Shown piece after piece: positions 34,483 to 43,926 of a stretch of DNA of 64,000 bases. The translations under genes and the position numbers were made by a program. Every line of letters starts with the position of its first letter. The first letter of the stretch is position 1. Origin of the DNA: CAZGMJ01 sp964526785 (lineage in GTDB: Bacteria; Planctomycetota; Phycisphaerae; Sedimentisphaerales; Anaerobacaceae); NCBI GenBank assembly GCA_964526785.1, contig CAZGMJ010000029.1, positions 1 through 64,000 on the forward strand, given 5' to 3'. The notes beneath the pieces were generated by a model. The model was not told the origin of the DNA, did not search any database, and saw nothing but the letters and a program-made list of their open reading frames with translations.

Positions 34483-35490
34483 ATGGTAAGAGTGGCGATT
34501 ATCGGAGCCAGCGGCTATACCGGTGCCGAATCCATCGAGATTCTGCTGCGGCACGCTGAGGCGGAGTTGACGTACTTGACGGCCCTGCCTGAAGAGTGCG
34601 GAGCGGTTGGCGAGGTTTTTCCTCAGTTTGGGGGGCGTTGCGGACTGGAAATCGAGCCGTTGGACCTGCAGAAGCTTTCCGACAAGGCGGATGTGGCTTT
34701 GTGCTGTCTGCCCCACAAGGTGTCGATGGGCTTTGTGCCGAAACTGCTTGAAGCGGGCGTGAAGGTCATCGATTTCAGCGCGGATTACCGTCTGAAGAAT
34801 GTTGAAGTGTACGAGCAGTTCTACGTGCCCCACACGGACAAGGTGAACCTTGAGAAAGCGGCTTACGGCCTGCCTGAACTGTACAGGGAGCGGATCGTAG
34901 GCAGAGATTTGATTGCGAATCCGGGTTGTTTTCCGACGGGTGCCGCCCTGGCGGTGGCTCCGTTGCTGCGGGCAGGCGCCGTCCGGACCGATCAGGTCAT
35001 CGTCAACTCCGTGACGGGTACGTCAGGAGCGGGCAAGAATCCGTCGACGACGTTTCATTTTCCAAACATGAACGAGAACCTGTTCGCATACGGCATTGGA
35101 AGGCACAGGCATATGCCGGAAATGGAACAGGTGATGAGTGAAGCGGCCGGCAGTGCGGTTGGTGTTCTGTTTCAGCCGCATGTGGGACCGTTCGACAGGG
35201 GCATTCTCTCGACCGTGTATTGCCGGCCGGCCGACGGTGCCAGGACGAAGGATCTGGCGGGGCTCTATGAGGATTTTTACCATGACGAGCCGTTTGTGCA
35301 GGTCCGAGGCGGTTCGCCCGCGCTGAAAGATGTCGCGGGAACGAATTACTGCCACGTATCTGTGGCTGAGGTCAAGGGAACGATAGTGGCCTTTTCGGCC
35401 ATTGATAACCTCGTAAAGGGGGCCTCCGGTCAGGCGATTCAGAACATGAATCTGTTGTTCGGCATGCCTGAGACGATGGGGCTGGAGTGA
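34483..35490 (+). CDS. argC: N-acetyl-gamma-glutamyl-phosphate reductase
   Basis: This 335-residue NADP-dependent enzyme of arginine biosynthesis reduces N-acetylglutamyl phosphate to the semialdehyde. The Rossmann motif VAIIGASGYTGAE opens the protein, NPGCFPTG contains the catalytic Cys149, and GIGRHRHMPEM holds the conserved histidine. TSGAGKNPSTTFHF and FQPHVGPFDRG are family signatures. AGGGG is nine bases from ATG 34483 but only three from ATG 34477, so the later start is preferred. The nitrilase-family gene starts six bases after the stop, and argJ lies 2 kb downstream. Confidence 0.96.
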   Translation: MVRVAIIGASGYTGAESIEILLRHAEAELTYLTALPEECGAVGEVFPQFGGRCGLEIEPLDLQKLSDKADVALCCLPHKVSMGFVPKLLEAGVKVIDFSADYRLKNVEVYEQFYVPHTDKVNLEKAAYGLPELYRERIVGRDLIANPGCFPTGAALAVAPLLRAGAVRTDQVIVNSVTGTSGAGKNPSTTFHFPNMNENLFAYGIGRHRHMPEMEQVMSEAAGSAVGVLFQPHVGPFDRGILSTVYCRPADGARTKDLAGLYEDFYHDEPFVQVRGGSPALKDVAGTNYCHVSVAEVKGTIVAFSAIDNLVKGASGQAIQNMNLLFGMPETMGLE

Positions 35491-35496
35491 TTGGCC

Positions 35497-36351
35497 ATGG
35501 CTGATCAGGGCAAGTTGAAAATAGCGACATGCCAGTTCGCAGTAGGGCGGGATATCAAGCGAAATGCGAAGGCAATCTGCAAGTGGATACGCAGGGCCGC
35601 CGAGCAAGGGGCTGAGATCGTGCACTTTTCGGAATGTGCGCTGAGCGGGTACGTTGGGACGGATTTTCCGAATTTCGAAGGCTACGACTGGGATTTGCTG
35701 CAGGACCAGACCAGAGGCGTACTGGAATTGACGGCGGAATGCGGCATCTGGGTGGTTCTGGGCAGCACCCACCGGCTGTCAGGGGCGCACAAACCGCTCA
35801 ACAGTCTGTACCTGGTCGATCCGGATGGGAATATCGTGGATCGCTATGACAAACGATTCGGCACGCCCGGGGATTTGCGCCGGTTGACGCCGGGCAATCG
35901 CTCGGTGCATTTTACGATCAATGGCGTGAATTGCTCGCTGCTGATCTGCTTTGACCTGCGTTTTCCGGAACTGTATCGGCAGCTCTACAAAGACGGCGTG
36001 AATTGTGTGATTCAGTCGTTCTACAACGCCCGACAGAGCGGTCCGAGCGTACACACGCAGATTATGCGCCAGACGATGCAGTGTCGGGCGGCGACGAACG
36101 GCTTCTGGGTCAGCATGTCGAATTCGAGCGGCTACTACTCGCCGTACCCGTCGTGTTTTATTCAGCCGGATGGGCGAATCACGGCTCAGTTGAGGATGAA
36201 TCGGCCCGGGCTGATGGTCAATACCGTCGATTTGAGCAGACGTTTCTACGATCCGATGGCGGACTTTCGAGACATGGCGATTGCGGGCAAGCTGACCAAT
36301 GGCCCGCAATCGTTGGACGACCCGCGGGCGGCGGATACCACGTCGCTGTAA
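35497..36351 (+). CDS. Carbon-nitrogen hydrolase (nitrilase superfamily)
   Basis: This 284-residue cytoplasmic amidase or nitrilase-like hydrolase has the Glu-Lys-Cys catalytic triad in place: Glu46 in HFSECALSGY, Lys119 in YDKRFGTPG and Cys151 in LLICFDLRFPE. The substrate is not evident. ATG 35497 follows argC by six bases, so the two are probably co-transcribed and coupled. It could act in nitrogen salvage linked to arginine metabolism, or be an omega-amidase-type repair enzyme (both inference). Confidence 0.9.
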   Translation: MADQGKLKIATCQFAVGRDIKRNAKAICKWIRRAAEQGAEIVHFSECALSGYVGTDFPNFEGYDWDLLQDQTRGVLELTAECGIWVVLGSTHRLSGAHKPLNSLYLVDPDGNIVDRYDKRFGTPGDLRRLTPGNRSVHFTINGVNCSLLICFDLRFPELYRQLYKDGVNCVIQSFYNARQSGPSVHTQIMRQTMQCRAATNGFWVSMSNSSGYYSPYPSCFIQPDGRITAQLRMNRPGLMVNTVDLSRRFYDPMADFRDMAIAGKLTNGPQSLDDPRAADTTSL

Positions 36352-36489
36352 CCCGTATTCCCGCAATCGGCGGTATGGTCGACCATTTGGCCGAGATTGT
36401 AAGTTTCGGCTCAATAATAGAGGTTGGTCTATGTGGGCGGCCGGCGGGTGTGCCGGAAAAACCGCAGAATCAACTGGAGGTGTTGCACA

Positions 36490-37464
36490 ATGAATAAGCT
36501 CCCAATCATACTACTTGCTGTTGTGTGTCTGGCAGTGGCAGGCGGCTTCGTACAGGAAGACGGTGCGCCTAAGGGCGGTCAGTACACCGCGGCTGCTCTG
36601 GTCGAAGTGCTGTCATATGCGCAAAACGACCCGTTCTCTATCGAACCTGCGGAGATCGATCTGCAGCGCCAGCGCGCGTTTGAAACGTCGATGGCTGTGC
36701 TGATGCGTCAGCCCCATTTGTTTCGGCAACTGCTTGAACGAGAGGCGGTCCGCGAGACGGAGTGGTTCGCAAGCATGGGAAAAGACGAGCAGGAGGCCAT
36801 GTCGGTCCTGCAGCAGGACTTTATCGCGTCAATCCGCCAGGGCACGAGCTTTCTCGAAGTTGGCATGACATGCAACGAGCCGAATGATGCGCTGGTCATT
36901 GTCGACGAAATGGTGCAGCTTTTTGTCGCATGGCGGCAGAGCGAGCAACGCCGACCGATTCAATCGAAGATCTCGTTGTTCGAGGCGAGGCATTCCCAGA
37001 TTGAGAGGCAGATAGCCGCGGCAAACAGAGAAATGGAGGATGTTCGCAAGCGTACGGGCTTTAGTGATTTGTGGGAGCATCGTTACCGGCATCCCGCCGA
37101 GGCCCGGCTGATTCGTATCGAGCAGCGGCGCGACGAGTTGGTACTGGGCATCGACGAAATTGAGGCTGCGATCATGAGCGTACACGAAACGGATGTGGAG
37201 ATACGCGATGCGCAGGAAGAAATACGAATGCTGCAAATGCAACTGCGCAGAGCCGAAGAACTCTATGCTTCGGCGGCGGACAAGAAAGAGAAGCTCGATC
37301 GGGCCCGCGCCGAGTTTCGACAGCTCGATGCGGAGCGGCAGCGCAAGCGTGCGATGCTGGCAGAGGTGGATCTGGTGCTGGAGAAGCTGAAGATGCTGCA
37401 CGAGAGTCCGGACGTGTCGCGGTTGCGGCCGGTCAGCCATGCCTGGATCGCCGGGGGGCGGTGA
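36490..37464 (+). CDS. Wzz-like periplasmic coiled-coil protein
   Basis: This 324-residue exported protein has a signal peptide (MNKLPIILLAVVCLAVAGGF). The first part of the mature region (YTAAALVEVLSYAQNDPF, a block of helices, then SFLEVGMTCNEPNDALVIVDEM) recalls the periplasmic domain of Wzz/GumC polysaccharide co-polymerases. From about 145 to 310 it is a long coiled coil. The usual C-terminal membrane helix and kinase are missing, so it is a soluble or tethered relative at most. GGAGG lies before ATG 36490. It sits between the nitrilase and argJ. Confidence 0.65.
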   Translation: MNKLPIILLAVVCLAVAGGFVQEDGAPKGGQYTAAALVEVLSYAQNDPFSIEPAEIDLQRQRAFETSMAVLMRQPHLFRQLLEREAVRETEWFASMGKDEQEAMSVLQQDFIASIRQGTSFLEVGMTCNEPNDALVIVDEMVQLFVAWRQSEQRRPIQSKISLFEARHSQIERQIAAANREMEDVRKRTGFSDLWEHRYRHPAEARLIRIEQRRDELVLGIDEIEAAIMSVHETDVEIRDAQEEIRMLQMQLRRAEELYASAADKKEKLDRARAEFRQLDAERQRKRAMLAEVDLVLEKLKMLHESPDVSRLRPVSHAWIAGGR

Positions 37465-37546
37465 CAGCTGTATCAGGTATTCCCGGTACGTTACTCAGGG
37501 GCGTGCGCTTTGGCACACTTAGGAAATGTATAGTTGAGGCAGGAGA

Positions 37547-38749
37547 ATGGCAAATAGTACGATTACTGCGGCCAGAGGCTTTCTGGCGGCCGGGATCAGT
37601 TGTGGGATCAAGAAGTCGGGCAAGCTCGATCTTGGGTTGCTCGTGTGTCCGGACGGGGCGGATGCCGGGGCGGTTTTCACTACGAACAAGGTTGTTTCGC
37701 AGGCGGTCGAAGTCTGCAGGAGTCATCTTGGCAGTCGCAGAGTCAGGGCGGTCGTGGTCAACTCGGGCAACGCGAATACCTGCACGGGTCGCAAGGGCAT
37801 CGAGCATGCCAGGACGATGTGTGCACTGACGGCCAGGCAGATCGATGCCCAGGCGCCGGAGGTGTTAGTGGCTTCGACGGGCATTATCGGTGAGCCGCTG
37901 CCGATAGCAAGACTCAAGACAGGAATTCCGCGGGCTGCGTCAAAGCTCTCGGGCTCCGCAACTGCGGGGCTTGCCTTCGCCCGGGCTATCATGACGACCG
38001 ACACCAAGCCCAAGCAGGCGGTGCGCAGGCTCAAGATATCGGGCGAGGAGGTCACCATTGCCGGGACGGTCAAAGGCGCCGGGATGATCGGGCCGAATAT
38101 GGCCACGACGCTGTGCTTTCTGGCGACCGATGCCGTCATCAAGCCGGAGTTGCTGCAAACGGCGCTGCGGGATGTGATCGGCGATTCGCTGAACAAGCTG
38201 ACCGTCGACGGCCATCAGAGTACGAACGACACGGCGATATTGCTGGCTTCCGGAAAGGCGGGGAATCGTGCTATCGAGCGGCGGTGCCCGCGCTATCGCA
38301 ATTTCGCTGCGGCGCTGCTGGAAGTCTGCGACGACCTGGCCAGGCAGATGGCGCTGGACGCCGAGGGGGCGACCCGTATTTTCAAAGTGGTCGTACGGGG
38401 GGCGGCGACGCAGGCGGAGGCGGCGCGGGCTGCCAGGGCGATAGCGGATTATCCGCTGGTGAAATGCGCCGTTCACGGGGGCGATCCGAATTGGGGCAGG
38501 ATTATCTGTGCGGCAGGGTCGTGCGGCGTGAAGCTCGACCCTGCGAAGCTTACGTGCAGGCTCGACAACGTGACGGTATTTCGCAACGGCTCGCCGGCGC
38601 GATTCGACAGGAAGCGTGCGGCTACCATCGTTGCGCAGCAGGAGCACACGATCACGGTGGAACTCGGGGCCGGAAAGGCACAGGATTTCTGCTATGGCTG
38701 CGATCTGAGCTACGAATACGTGCGGATCAACGCCGAGTACCACACGTAA
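37547..38749 (+). CDS. argJ: Glutamate N-acetyltransferase / ornithine acetyltransferase
   Basis: This 400-residue enzyme recycles acetyl groups in arginine biosynthesis, moving acetyl from N-acetylornithine to glutamate. It is made as a precursor that self-cleaves before the conserved threonine, Thr187 in KGAGMIGPNMATTLCF, giving alpha and beta chains. Other signatures are DGADAGAVFTTN, VNSGNANTCTG, STGIIGEPLP, DGHQSTNDT and a GGDPNWGRI loop. The ATG is preceded by GGAG. Presence of argC nearby supports a partial arg cluster; argB and argD are not in the window. Confidence 0.96.
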   Translation: MANSTITAARGFLAAGISCGIKKSGKLDLGLLVCPDGADAGAVFTTNKVVSQAVEVCRSHLGSRRVRAVVVNSGNANTCTGRKGIEHARTMCALTARQIDAQAPEVLVASTGIIGEPLPIARLKTGIPRAASKLSGSATAGLAFARAIMTTDTKPKQAVRRLKISGEEVTIAGTVKGAGMIGPNMATTLCFLATDAVIKPELLQTALRDVIGDSLNKLTVDGHQSTNDTAILLASGKAGNRAIERRCPRYRNFAAALLEVCDDLARQMALDAEGATRIFKVVVRGAATQAEAARAARAIADYPLVKCAVHGGDPNWGRIICAAGSCGVKLDPAKLTCRLDNVTVFRNGSPARFDRKRAATIVAQQEHTITVELGAGKAQDFCYGCDLSYEYVRINAEYHT

Positions 38750-38838
38750 GTAGTCCCGCAAAACGTGCGGGATACGACCGATTCGGGGGTTCTGGATTGG
38801 CGTAGGAGGTCGATTTTGCGCTTTCTGCGACAAAACAG

Positions 38839-38866
38839 TTGAAAATCCATTGTTTTGCGGTACACT
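38839..38866 (+). promoter_or_regulatory. Promoter of hppA
   Basis: TTGAAA (38839-38844) and TACACT (38861-38866) are separated by 16 bases, the same spacing as in the rplM promoter. The inferred leader is about 58 nt. Confidence 0.65.
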
Positions 38867-38930
38867 GCTGAGAATTTTACAGACGCGTTGTGCGCACAGA
38901 TTGTTGTTTAGATCGAAAGGAGCTGCGAAA

Positions 38931-41339
38931 GTGAACGTTCTCAAGAGAATTGCAGGGGTTTCGTTGCCGGTTCTGGCTCTGGGGTCAGTGGCCATGGCGG
39001 CGGAAGGTGGAGAAGCCCCGACCGGTGGTACGCCGCTGAGTTGGTGGATTGCTCCAATCGGGGCACTGCTCGCGCTTGGTTTCGCCTATTACTTCTACAA
39101 GAAGATGATGGAAGCGCCCGAGGGAACGGACCGGATGATTGAAATCGCGACCGACGTCCGCAAAGGGGCTTATGCCTACCTGTACAGGCAGTACAGCGTC
39201 GTGACGCTGGTTTTCATCATTCTGCTGGTGGTTTTCGGCTACTCGGCATACAAGGGGGTTCAAAATCCATTTGTGCCGGTGGCGTTCCTTACCGGCGGGT
39301 TCTTCAGCGGTCTGTGCGGCTTTCTGGGGATGAAGACGGCGACCAATGCGTCGGCCCGGACTGCTCAGGGGGCCAGCAAAAGTCTCAACAGCGGGTTGCA
39401 GGTTGCCTTCCGTTCGGGCTCGGTCATGGGGCTGGTAGTGGTCGGCTTCGGTCTGCTGGATATCACCCTGTGGTATCTGATACTCGACAAGGTGGTTTAT
39501 ACCGCCGCAAACATGGAAGAGGGGCTCAAGCTCTTCGGCCTGACGCTGGTCAAGGCGGGCATGGAGCCCGAACATAAGCTCGTCGAGATAACGACGACAA
39601 TGATCACGTTCGGCATGGGTGCCTCGACGCAGGCCTTGTTCGCTCGTGTCGGCGGCGGTATCTACACAAAGGCCGCTGACGTTGGTGCGGACCTGGTCGG
39701 CAAGGTCGAAGCGGGGATTCCGGAGGATGATCCGAGAAACCCGGCGACCATCGCGGACAATGTTGGCGATAACGTCGGCGACGTGGCAGGTATGGGCGCC
39801 GACCTCTACGAAAGCTACTGCGGTTCGATTCTCGCGACCGCGGCTCTGGGGGCGGCATTGAGTATGAGCAAACTGCCCGAGGGTGTAACGGCGTTGAATG
39901 CCGTTCTTGCCCCGATGATTGTGGCGGGTCTGGGTATTATTCTCTCGATAGCAGGCATATTCATGGTTCGCTGTAAGGAGGACGCCAGCCAGAAGAACCT
40001 GCTGCGGGCATTGTTGCTTGGAACGCTCGGCAGTTCGGTTCTGATCGTACTTGCTGTGGCGGGTCTGGCAGCACTCGACTGGATTACCTGGGGCGTTTTC
40101 GGTTCGGTTGTTTCGGGTCTGGTGGCAGGCGTAATCATCGGCCAGTTCACCGAGTACTACACGTCCGACGAATACAAACCGACCAAGGGGATCGCCGATC
40201 AGGCCAACATGGGACCTGCGACGACGATTATCGACGGCTTCGCCACGGGAATGTATTCGGCAGGCTTTCCGGTCGTGACCATCGTCCTTGGTATTCTGTG
40301 CGCCTTTGGCTTTGCGGGCGGCTTTACGCATCTTTCAATGGGGCTGTATGGCATTGGTTTTGCGGCTGTTGGTATGCTGGCCACGCTGGGCATTACGCTG
40401 GCGACCGATGCCTACGGACCGATTGCGGATAACGCGGGCGGCAACGCGGAGATGGCGGGTCTTCCGCCGGAGGTTCGTGCGCGAACAGATGCTCTGGATG
40501 CTCTTGGTAATACCACGGCTGCGACCGGTAAGGGTTTTGCGATTGGCTCGGCGGCTCTGACCGCGATGGCGCTGCTGGCCGCTTATATCGAAGAGGTCCG
40601 CATCTGGATCGCACGTCTGGCGGCTGAGAGCGAAAACGGTATCTATGAAGTCGGCGGGGTAGTTTTTGCGGCCAAGGACGGAATCGAAGGTGCGATTAAC
40701 GCCAAGAGCGCCGGGATCCTGCATTTCGTCGAGGCGTACAGTCTGACTATTATGAACCCGAAGCTCATCTGCGGCCTGTTCATCGGCGGCATGATGGCGT
40801 TTGTGTTCTGTGCGATGACCATGAAGGCGGTTGGACGCGCGGCAGGCGCCATGGTGAACGAGGTTCGCCGGCAGTTCAAGGAGATCGCAGGCATTATGGA
40901 AGGCGAATCCAAGCCGGACTACGCCAGATGCGTGGCCATCTCTACCAAGGGTGCGCAGAAGGAGATGATTCTGCCTTCGCTGCTGGCGATTGTCGTGCCC
41001 GTGGTTACGGGGTTGCTGCTCGGTGTTTCGGGTGTGATGGGGTTGCTGGCCGGGGGGCTGACCTGCGGCTTCGTGCTGGCGATTACGCTCAACAACGCGG
41101 GCGGCGCCTGGGACAACGCCAAGAAGTATATCGAGAAGGGCGCGCACGGCGGCAAGGGCAGCGAAGCTCATAAAGCCAGCGTCGTGGGCGACACCGTTGG
41201 TGATCCGTTCAAGGATACTTCCGGACCGAGCCTGAACATCCTGATCAAACTGATGACGATGGTCAGCGTTGTGTTCTCGGGGATTGTGGTCAAGTTCTCG
41301 CCCCAGATCAGCGAGTGGCTTCATCTGGGAGGCAACTAA
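38931..41339 (+). CDS. hppA: K+-dependent membrane ion-pumping pyrophosphatase
   Basis: This 802-residue integral membrane enzyme hydrolyses pyrophosphate and pumps H+ or Na+. The substrate site DDPRNPATIADNVGDNVGDV and the downstream GMGADLYESY are intact, as are the second acidic motifs DNAGGNAEMA and GDTVGDPFKDT. GNTTAATGKGFAIG carries Ala where K+-independent enzymes have Lys, so K+-dependence is predicted; H+ versus Na+ cannot be decided. About 16 helices are expected. GTG 38931 follows AAAGGAG. The N-terminus (LPVLALGSVAMAAEGG) looks like a cleavable signal ahead of the first core helix. Confidence 0.96.
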   Translation: MNVLKRIAGVSLPVLALGSVAMAAEGGEAPTGGTPLSWWIAPIGALLALGFAYYFYKKMMEAPEGTDRMIEIATDVRKGAYAYLYRQYSVVTLVFIILLVVFGYSAYKGVQNPFVPVAFLTGGFFSGLCGFLGMKTATNASARTAQGASKSLNSGLQVAFRSGSVMGLVVVGFGLLDITLWYLILDKVVYTAANMEEGLKLFGLTLVKAGMEPEHKLVEITTTMITFGMGASTQALFARVGGGIYTKAADVGADLVGKVEAGIPEDDPRNPATIADNVGDNVGDVAGMGADLYESYCGSILATAALGAALSMSKLPEGVTALNAVLAPMIVAGLGIILSIAGIFMVRCKEDASQKNLLRALLLGTLGSSVLIVLAVAGLAALDWITWGVFGSVVSGLVAGVIIGQFTEYYTSDEYKPTKGIADQANMGPATTIIDGFATGMYSAGFPVVTIVLGILCAFGFAGGFTHLSMGLYGIGFAAVGMLATLGITLATDAYGPIADNAGGNAEMAGLPPEVRARTDALDALGNTTAATGKGFAIGSAALTAMALLAAYIEEVRIWIARLAAESENGIYEVGGVVFAAKDGIEGAINAKSAGILHFVEAYSLTIMNPKLICGLFIGGMMAFVFCAMTMKAVGRAAGAMVNEVRRQFKEIAGIMEGESKPDYARCVAISTKGAQKEMILPSLLAIVVPVVTGLLLGVSGVMGLLAGGLTCGFVLAITLNNAGGAWDNAKKYIEKGAHGGKGSEAHKASVVGDTVGDPFKDTSGPSLNILIKLMTMVSVVFSGIVVKFSPQISEWLHLGGN

Positions 41340-41394
41340 TGTCTGGTTGCGTCAGCCCAGCGGTTGATGCGATTTCATAATTGAGTTAGTCTAT

Positions 41395-41425
41395 CGGGGC
41401 GGCCGGAGTGGCTGCCCCGTTTTTA
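41395..41425 (+). terminator. Terminator after hppA
   Basis: CGGGGCGGCC pairs with GGCTGCCCCG (one G-T wobble) around a GGAGT loop, followed by a run of T from 41420. It ends the hppA transcript and lies just before rsfS. Confidence 0.8.
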
Positions 41426-41445
41426 TTCACTTTGAGGAATGTATT

Positions 41446-41820
41446 TTGGCGCAACAACAAGACAATGGCACGGCGAGGGAGTTCGCAGTGGCGGCCGGTC
41501 GCGTGGCTCTGGAGCGCCGGTGTGACGCAGTGGCGGTACTGGATTTGCGCGGCAAGTCGCCGGCGACGGATTTTTTCGTTATCTGCACGGGGACGAGCGA
41601 CCGGCAGATGCGCACGGTTGCCGATGAGATATCGCAGACTGGACGTGAAATGGGCCAGCAGCGGTTCGGCCGGGCGGGCTACGACCAGGCACGCTGGATC
41701 CTGCTCGACTTCGTGGATGTCGTGGTGCACATTTTCGATAGAGAGTACCGTGAGTACTACGATCTGGAATTGCTCTGGGGCGACGCCGAAAGGCTGCCGA
41801 TTCCAACGGTCGAAAGTTGA
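41446..41820 (+). CDS. rsfS: Ribosomal silencing factor RsfS
   Basis: This 124-residue RsfS/Iojap protein binds ribosomal protein L14 and blocks subunit joining when nutrients are low. Family motifs are VLDLRGKSPATDFFVICTGT, SDRQMRTVADEI and WILLDFVDVVVHIFDREYRE, followed by YYDLELLWGDAE. The start is a TTG codon with GAGGAA six bases upstream; an ATG eight bases earlier is in another frame. It lies between the hppA terminator and argS, which begins 87 bases later. Confidence 0.93.
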   Translation: MAQQQDNGTAREFAVAAGRVALERRCDAVAVLDLRGKSPATDFFVICTGTSDRQMRTVADEISQTGREMGQQRFGRAGYDQARWILLDFVDVVVHIFDREYREYYDLELLWGDAERLPIPTVES

Positions 41821-41907
41821 GCAGAGGCGGCAGGTTGCAGTTGGATCGCTGTCGCGCGCACCAACGAATATCCATTGTAGGTTCGTGTAATGGAGGAACT
41901 TGTTTGA

Positions 41908-43914
41908 ATGAAATCCGTCGTTGACGTACTGGAAGAACGCATATCGCAGGCCATGGCTGTCATGACGGGGCACGAGGATTGTCCCGCCATTGTCCGGCCG
42001 TCGACCGATTCGAAGTTCGGCGATTATCAGGCCAACGGCGTGATGGGCCTGGCCAAGCAGCTCAAGACCAACCCGCGCAAGCTGGCCGAAGAGGTTGTCG
42101 CGAAGCTGGATGTGTCGGATATCTGCCGGCCGCCCGAGGTCGCCGGGCCGGGTTTTATCAATCTGCGGCTCAAGCCGGAATTCATGGCCGCGGCCATGAT
42201 GGAGATCGCCGGAGACCCGGAGGCCCTCGCTGTGAAGAAAGCCGGGCAGCCCCAAACGTACGTCGTGGATTTCTCCAGCCCCAATATCGCCAAGCAGATG
42301 CACGTAGGGCATTTGCGCAGCACCATCATCGGCGACTGCATCTGTCGAGTCCTGGAGTTTCTCGGGCACAAGGTCGTCCGGCAGAACCACATCGGGGACT
42401 GGGGGACACAGTTCGGGGTGGTCATCCTTGGCCTTTGGCATGTCTGCATGGCGAGGAGACATGACAAGCCACCCTACTATATGGCAGAACTCCAAGAGCT
42501 GCGATCATGTAAGGATGATGAGAATCGAAGGAGAGAATTGTGTAGCCGTATACGTGATCGCCACGAAAAGGACTGGCGTGACGATTCGAAAGATGAGATC
42601 GGGGATGGCAAGAAGATCTTCGGTCCCTTCCTTGACAGCTTGGACCGATCCGAGATGGCGGATTCTTGGCAGCAGCTCCTCCTATCTTACCAATATGTCA
42701 ACATCTTGGAAGATTCGGTTCTCGGGATGGGGCTCACGATACCGACTCTCCAGGCAGGCATAATCCCCTACGAGAGTCTTTCTCGCCATGTTACCACGAT
42801 GTTGCAGAAGAAAGAGGACGAACGCAACAAGCAGGAGTTTGATGCTTGGAACGATGCGAGAGAGATCACGTTGGACCACTGTGATGAGATCTATCGCAAG
42901 TTGGGCGTCACGTTACAGAGGGAGCATGTGTGTGGGGAGAGCTTCTATAATGACATGCTGCCTTCCGTCGTGGCGGCTTTGCAGGAGCAGGGCCTGGCGG
43001 TGGAATCCGAGGGGGCGGTTTGCGTTTTTCCTGAGGGATTCAAGAACAAGCAGGGCGAGCCTTTGCCTTTTATTATCCAGAAGTCCGACGGGGCGTATTT
43101 GTATGCGACGACGGATCTTGCGGCGTTGCGTTATCGCATGCACGAACTGCATGCCGATGCGATTGTGTACGTGACCGACTCAAGACAGAAGATGCATTTC
43201 GAGATGCTTTTCAAGGTTGCGCGCATGGCCGGATGGGTTGATGAGGATGTGGAATTGACGCATGTGATGTTCGGCAGCATTCTGGGCGAGGACGGGACGC
43301 CCCTGAAGACCCGCTCGGGAGAGAATGTCAAGCTGCGGGAATTGCTCGACGAGGCGATCGAGCGGGCCAAGACGGTCGTCGAGCAGAAGAATCCGGATTT
43401 GCCCGCCGAGAAGAAGGAAGAAATCGCAAAGGCGGTAGGCATCGGTGCTGTCAAATATGCGGATTACTCGAACAATCGTACGAGCGACTATATTTTCAGC
43501 TTCGACAAGATGCTCGCCATGGAGGGTAACACGGCTCCGTATATGCAGTACGCCTACGCACGGATCCGGTCGATCGAGCGCAAGGCTGAAAGCAGGGGGG
43601 TAGACATCGCATCCGAATTGTCGCAGATGGAAGCTCCTAATCTGACGGACGAGAGCGAACAGGCCCTTGCCAAGCATTTGATTCGGTACGGCGAGGCGGT
43701 GAAAGAAGCCGCCGGCGATTATCGTCCGAATTATCTGACGAATTACCTGTACGAACTGGCTCAGAAGTTCAGCGCGTTTTATACGAATTGTCCGGTTCTG
43801 GACGCGGCATCGGACAAGCGTCCGACGCGGCTGCTGCTGTGCGACCTGACGGCCAATACGATCCGGCACGGACTTAGCGAACTTCTGGGCATCTCAGTTG
43901 TTGAACAAATGTGA
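41908..43914 (+). CDS. argS: Arginyl-tRNA synthetase with atypical internal segment
   Basis: This class I synthetase charges tRNA-Arg. At 668 residues it is longer than the usual 550-590. The HIGH-type motif is SSPNIAKQMHVGHLRS, then HIGDWGTQFG, and the C-terminal anticodon-binding domain ends ELLGISVVEQM. Between about residues 175 and 345 (DNA about 42450-42950) there is a charged segment longer than in most ArgS, in DNA that is less GC-rich and uses more AGG/AGA codons than the flanks. The frame is intact, so the gene is probably functional. Confidence 0.95.
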   Translation: MKSVVDVLEERISQAMAVMTGHEDCPAIVRPSTDSKFGDYQANGVMGLAKQLKTNPRKLAEEVVAKLDVSDICRPPEVAGPGFINLRLKPEFMAAAMMEIAGDPEALAVKKAGQPQTYVVDFSSPNIAKQMHVGHLRSTIIGDCICRVLEFLGHKVVRQNHIGDWGTQFGVVILGLWHVCMARRHDKPPYYMAELQELRSCKDDENRRRELCSRIRDRHEKDWRDDSKDEIGDGKKIFGPFLDSLDRSEMADSWQQLLLSYQYVNILEDSVLGMGLTIPTLQAGIIPYESLSRHVTTMLQKKEDERNKQEFDAWNDAREITLDHCDEIYRKLGVTLQREHVCGESFYNDMLPSVVAALQEQGLAVESEGAVCVFPEGFKNKQGEPLPFIIQKSDGAYLYATTDLAALRYRMHELHADAIVYVTDSRQKMHFEMLFKVARMAGWVDEDVELTHVMFGSILGEDGTPLKTRSGENVKLRELLDEAIERAKTVVEQKNPDLPAEKKEEIAKAVGIGAVKYADYSNNRTSDYIFSFDKMLAMEGNTAPYMQYAYARIRSIERKAESRGVDIASELSQMEAPNLTDESEQALAKHLIRYGEAVKEAAGDYRPNYLTNYLYELAQKFSAFYTNCPVLDAASDKRPTRLLLCDLTANTIRHGLSELLGISVVEQM

Positions 43915-43926
43915 GAGGGCAAACCA

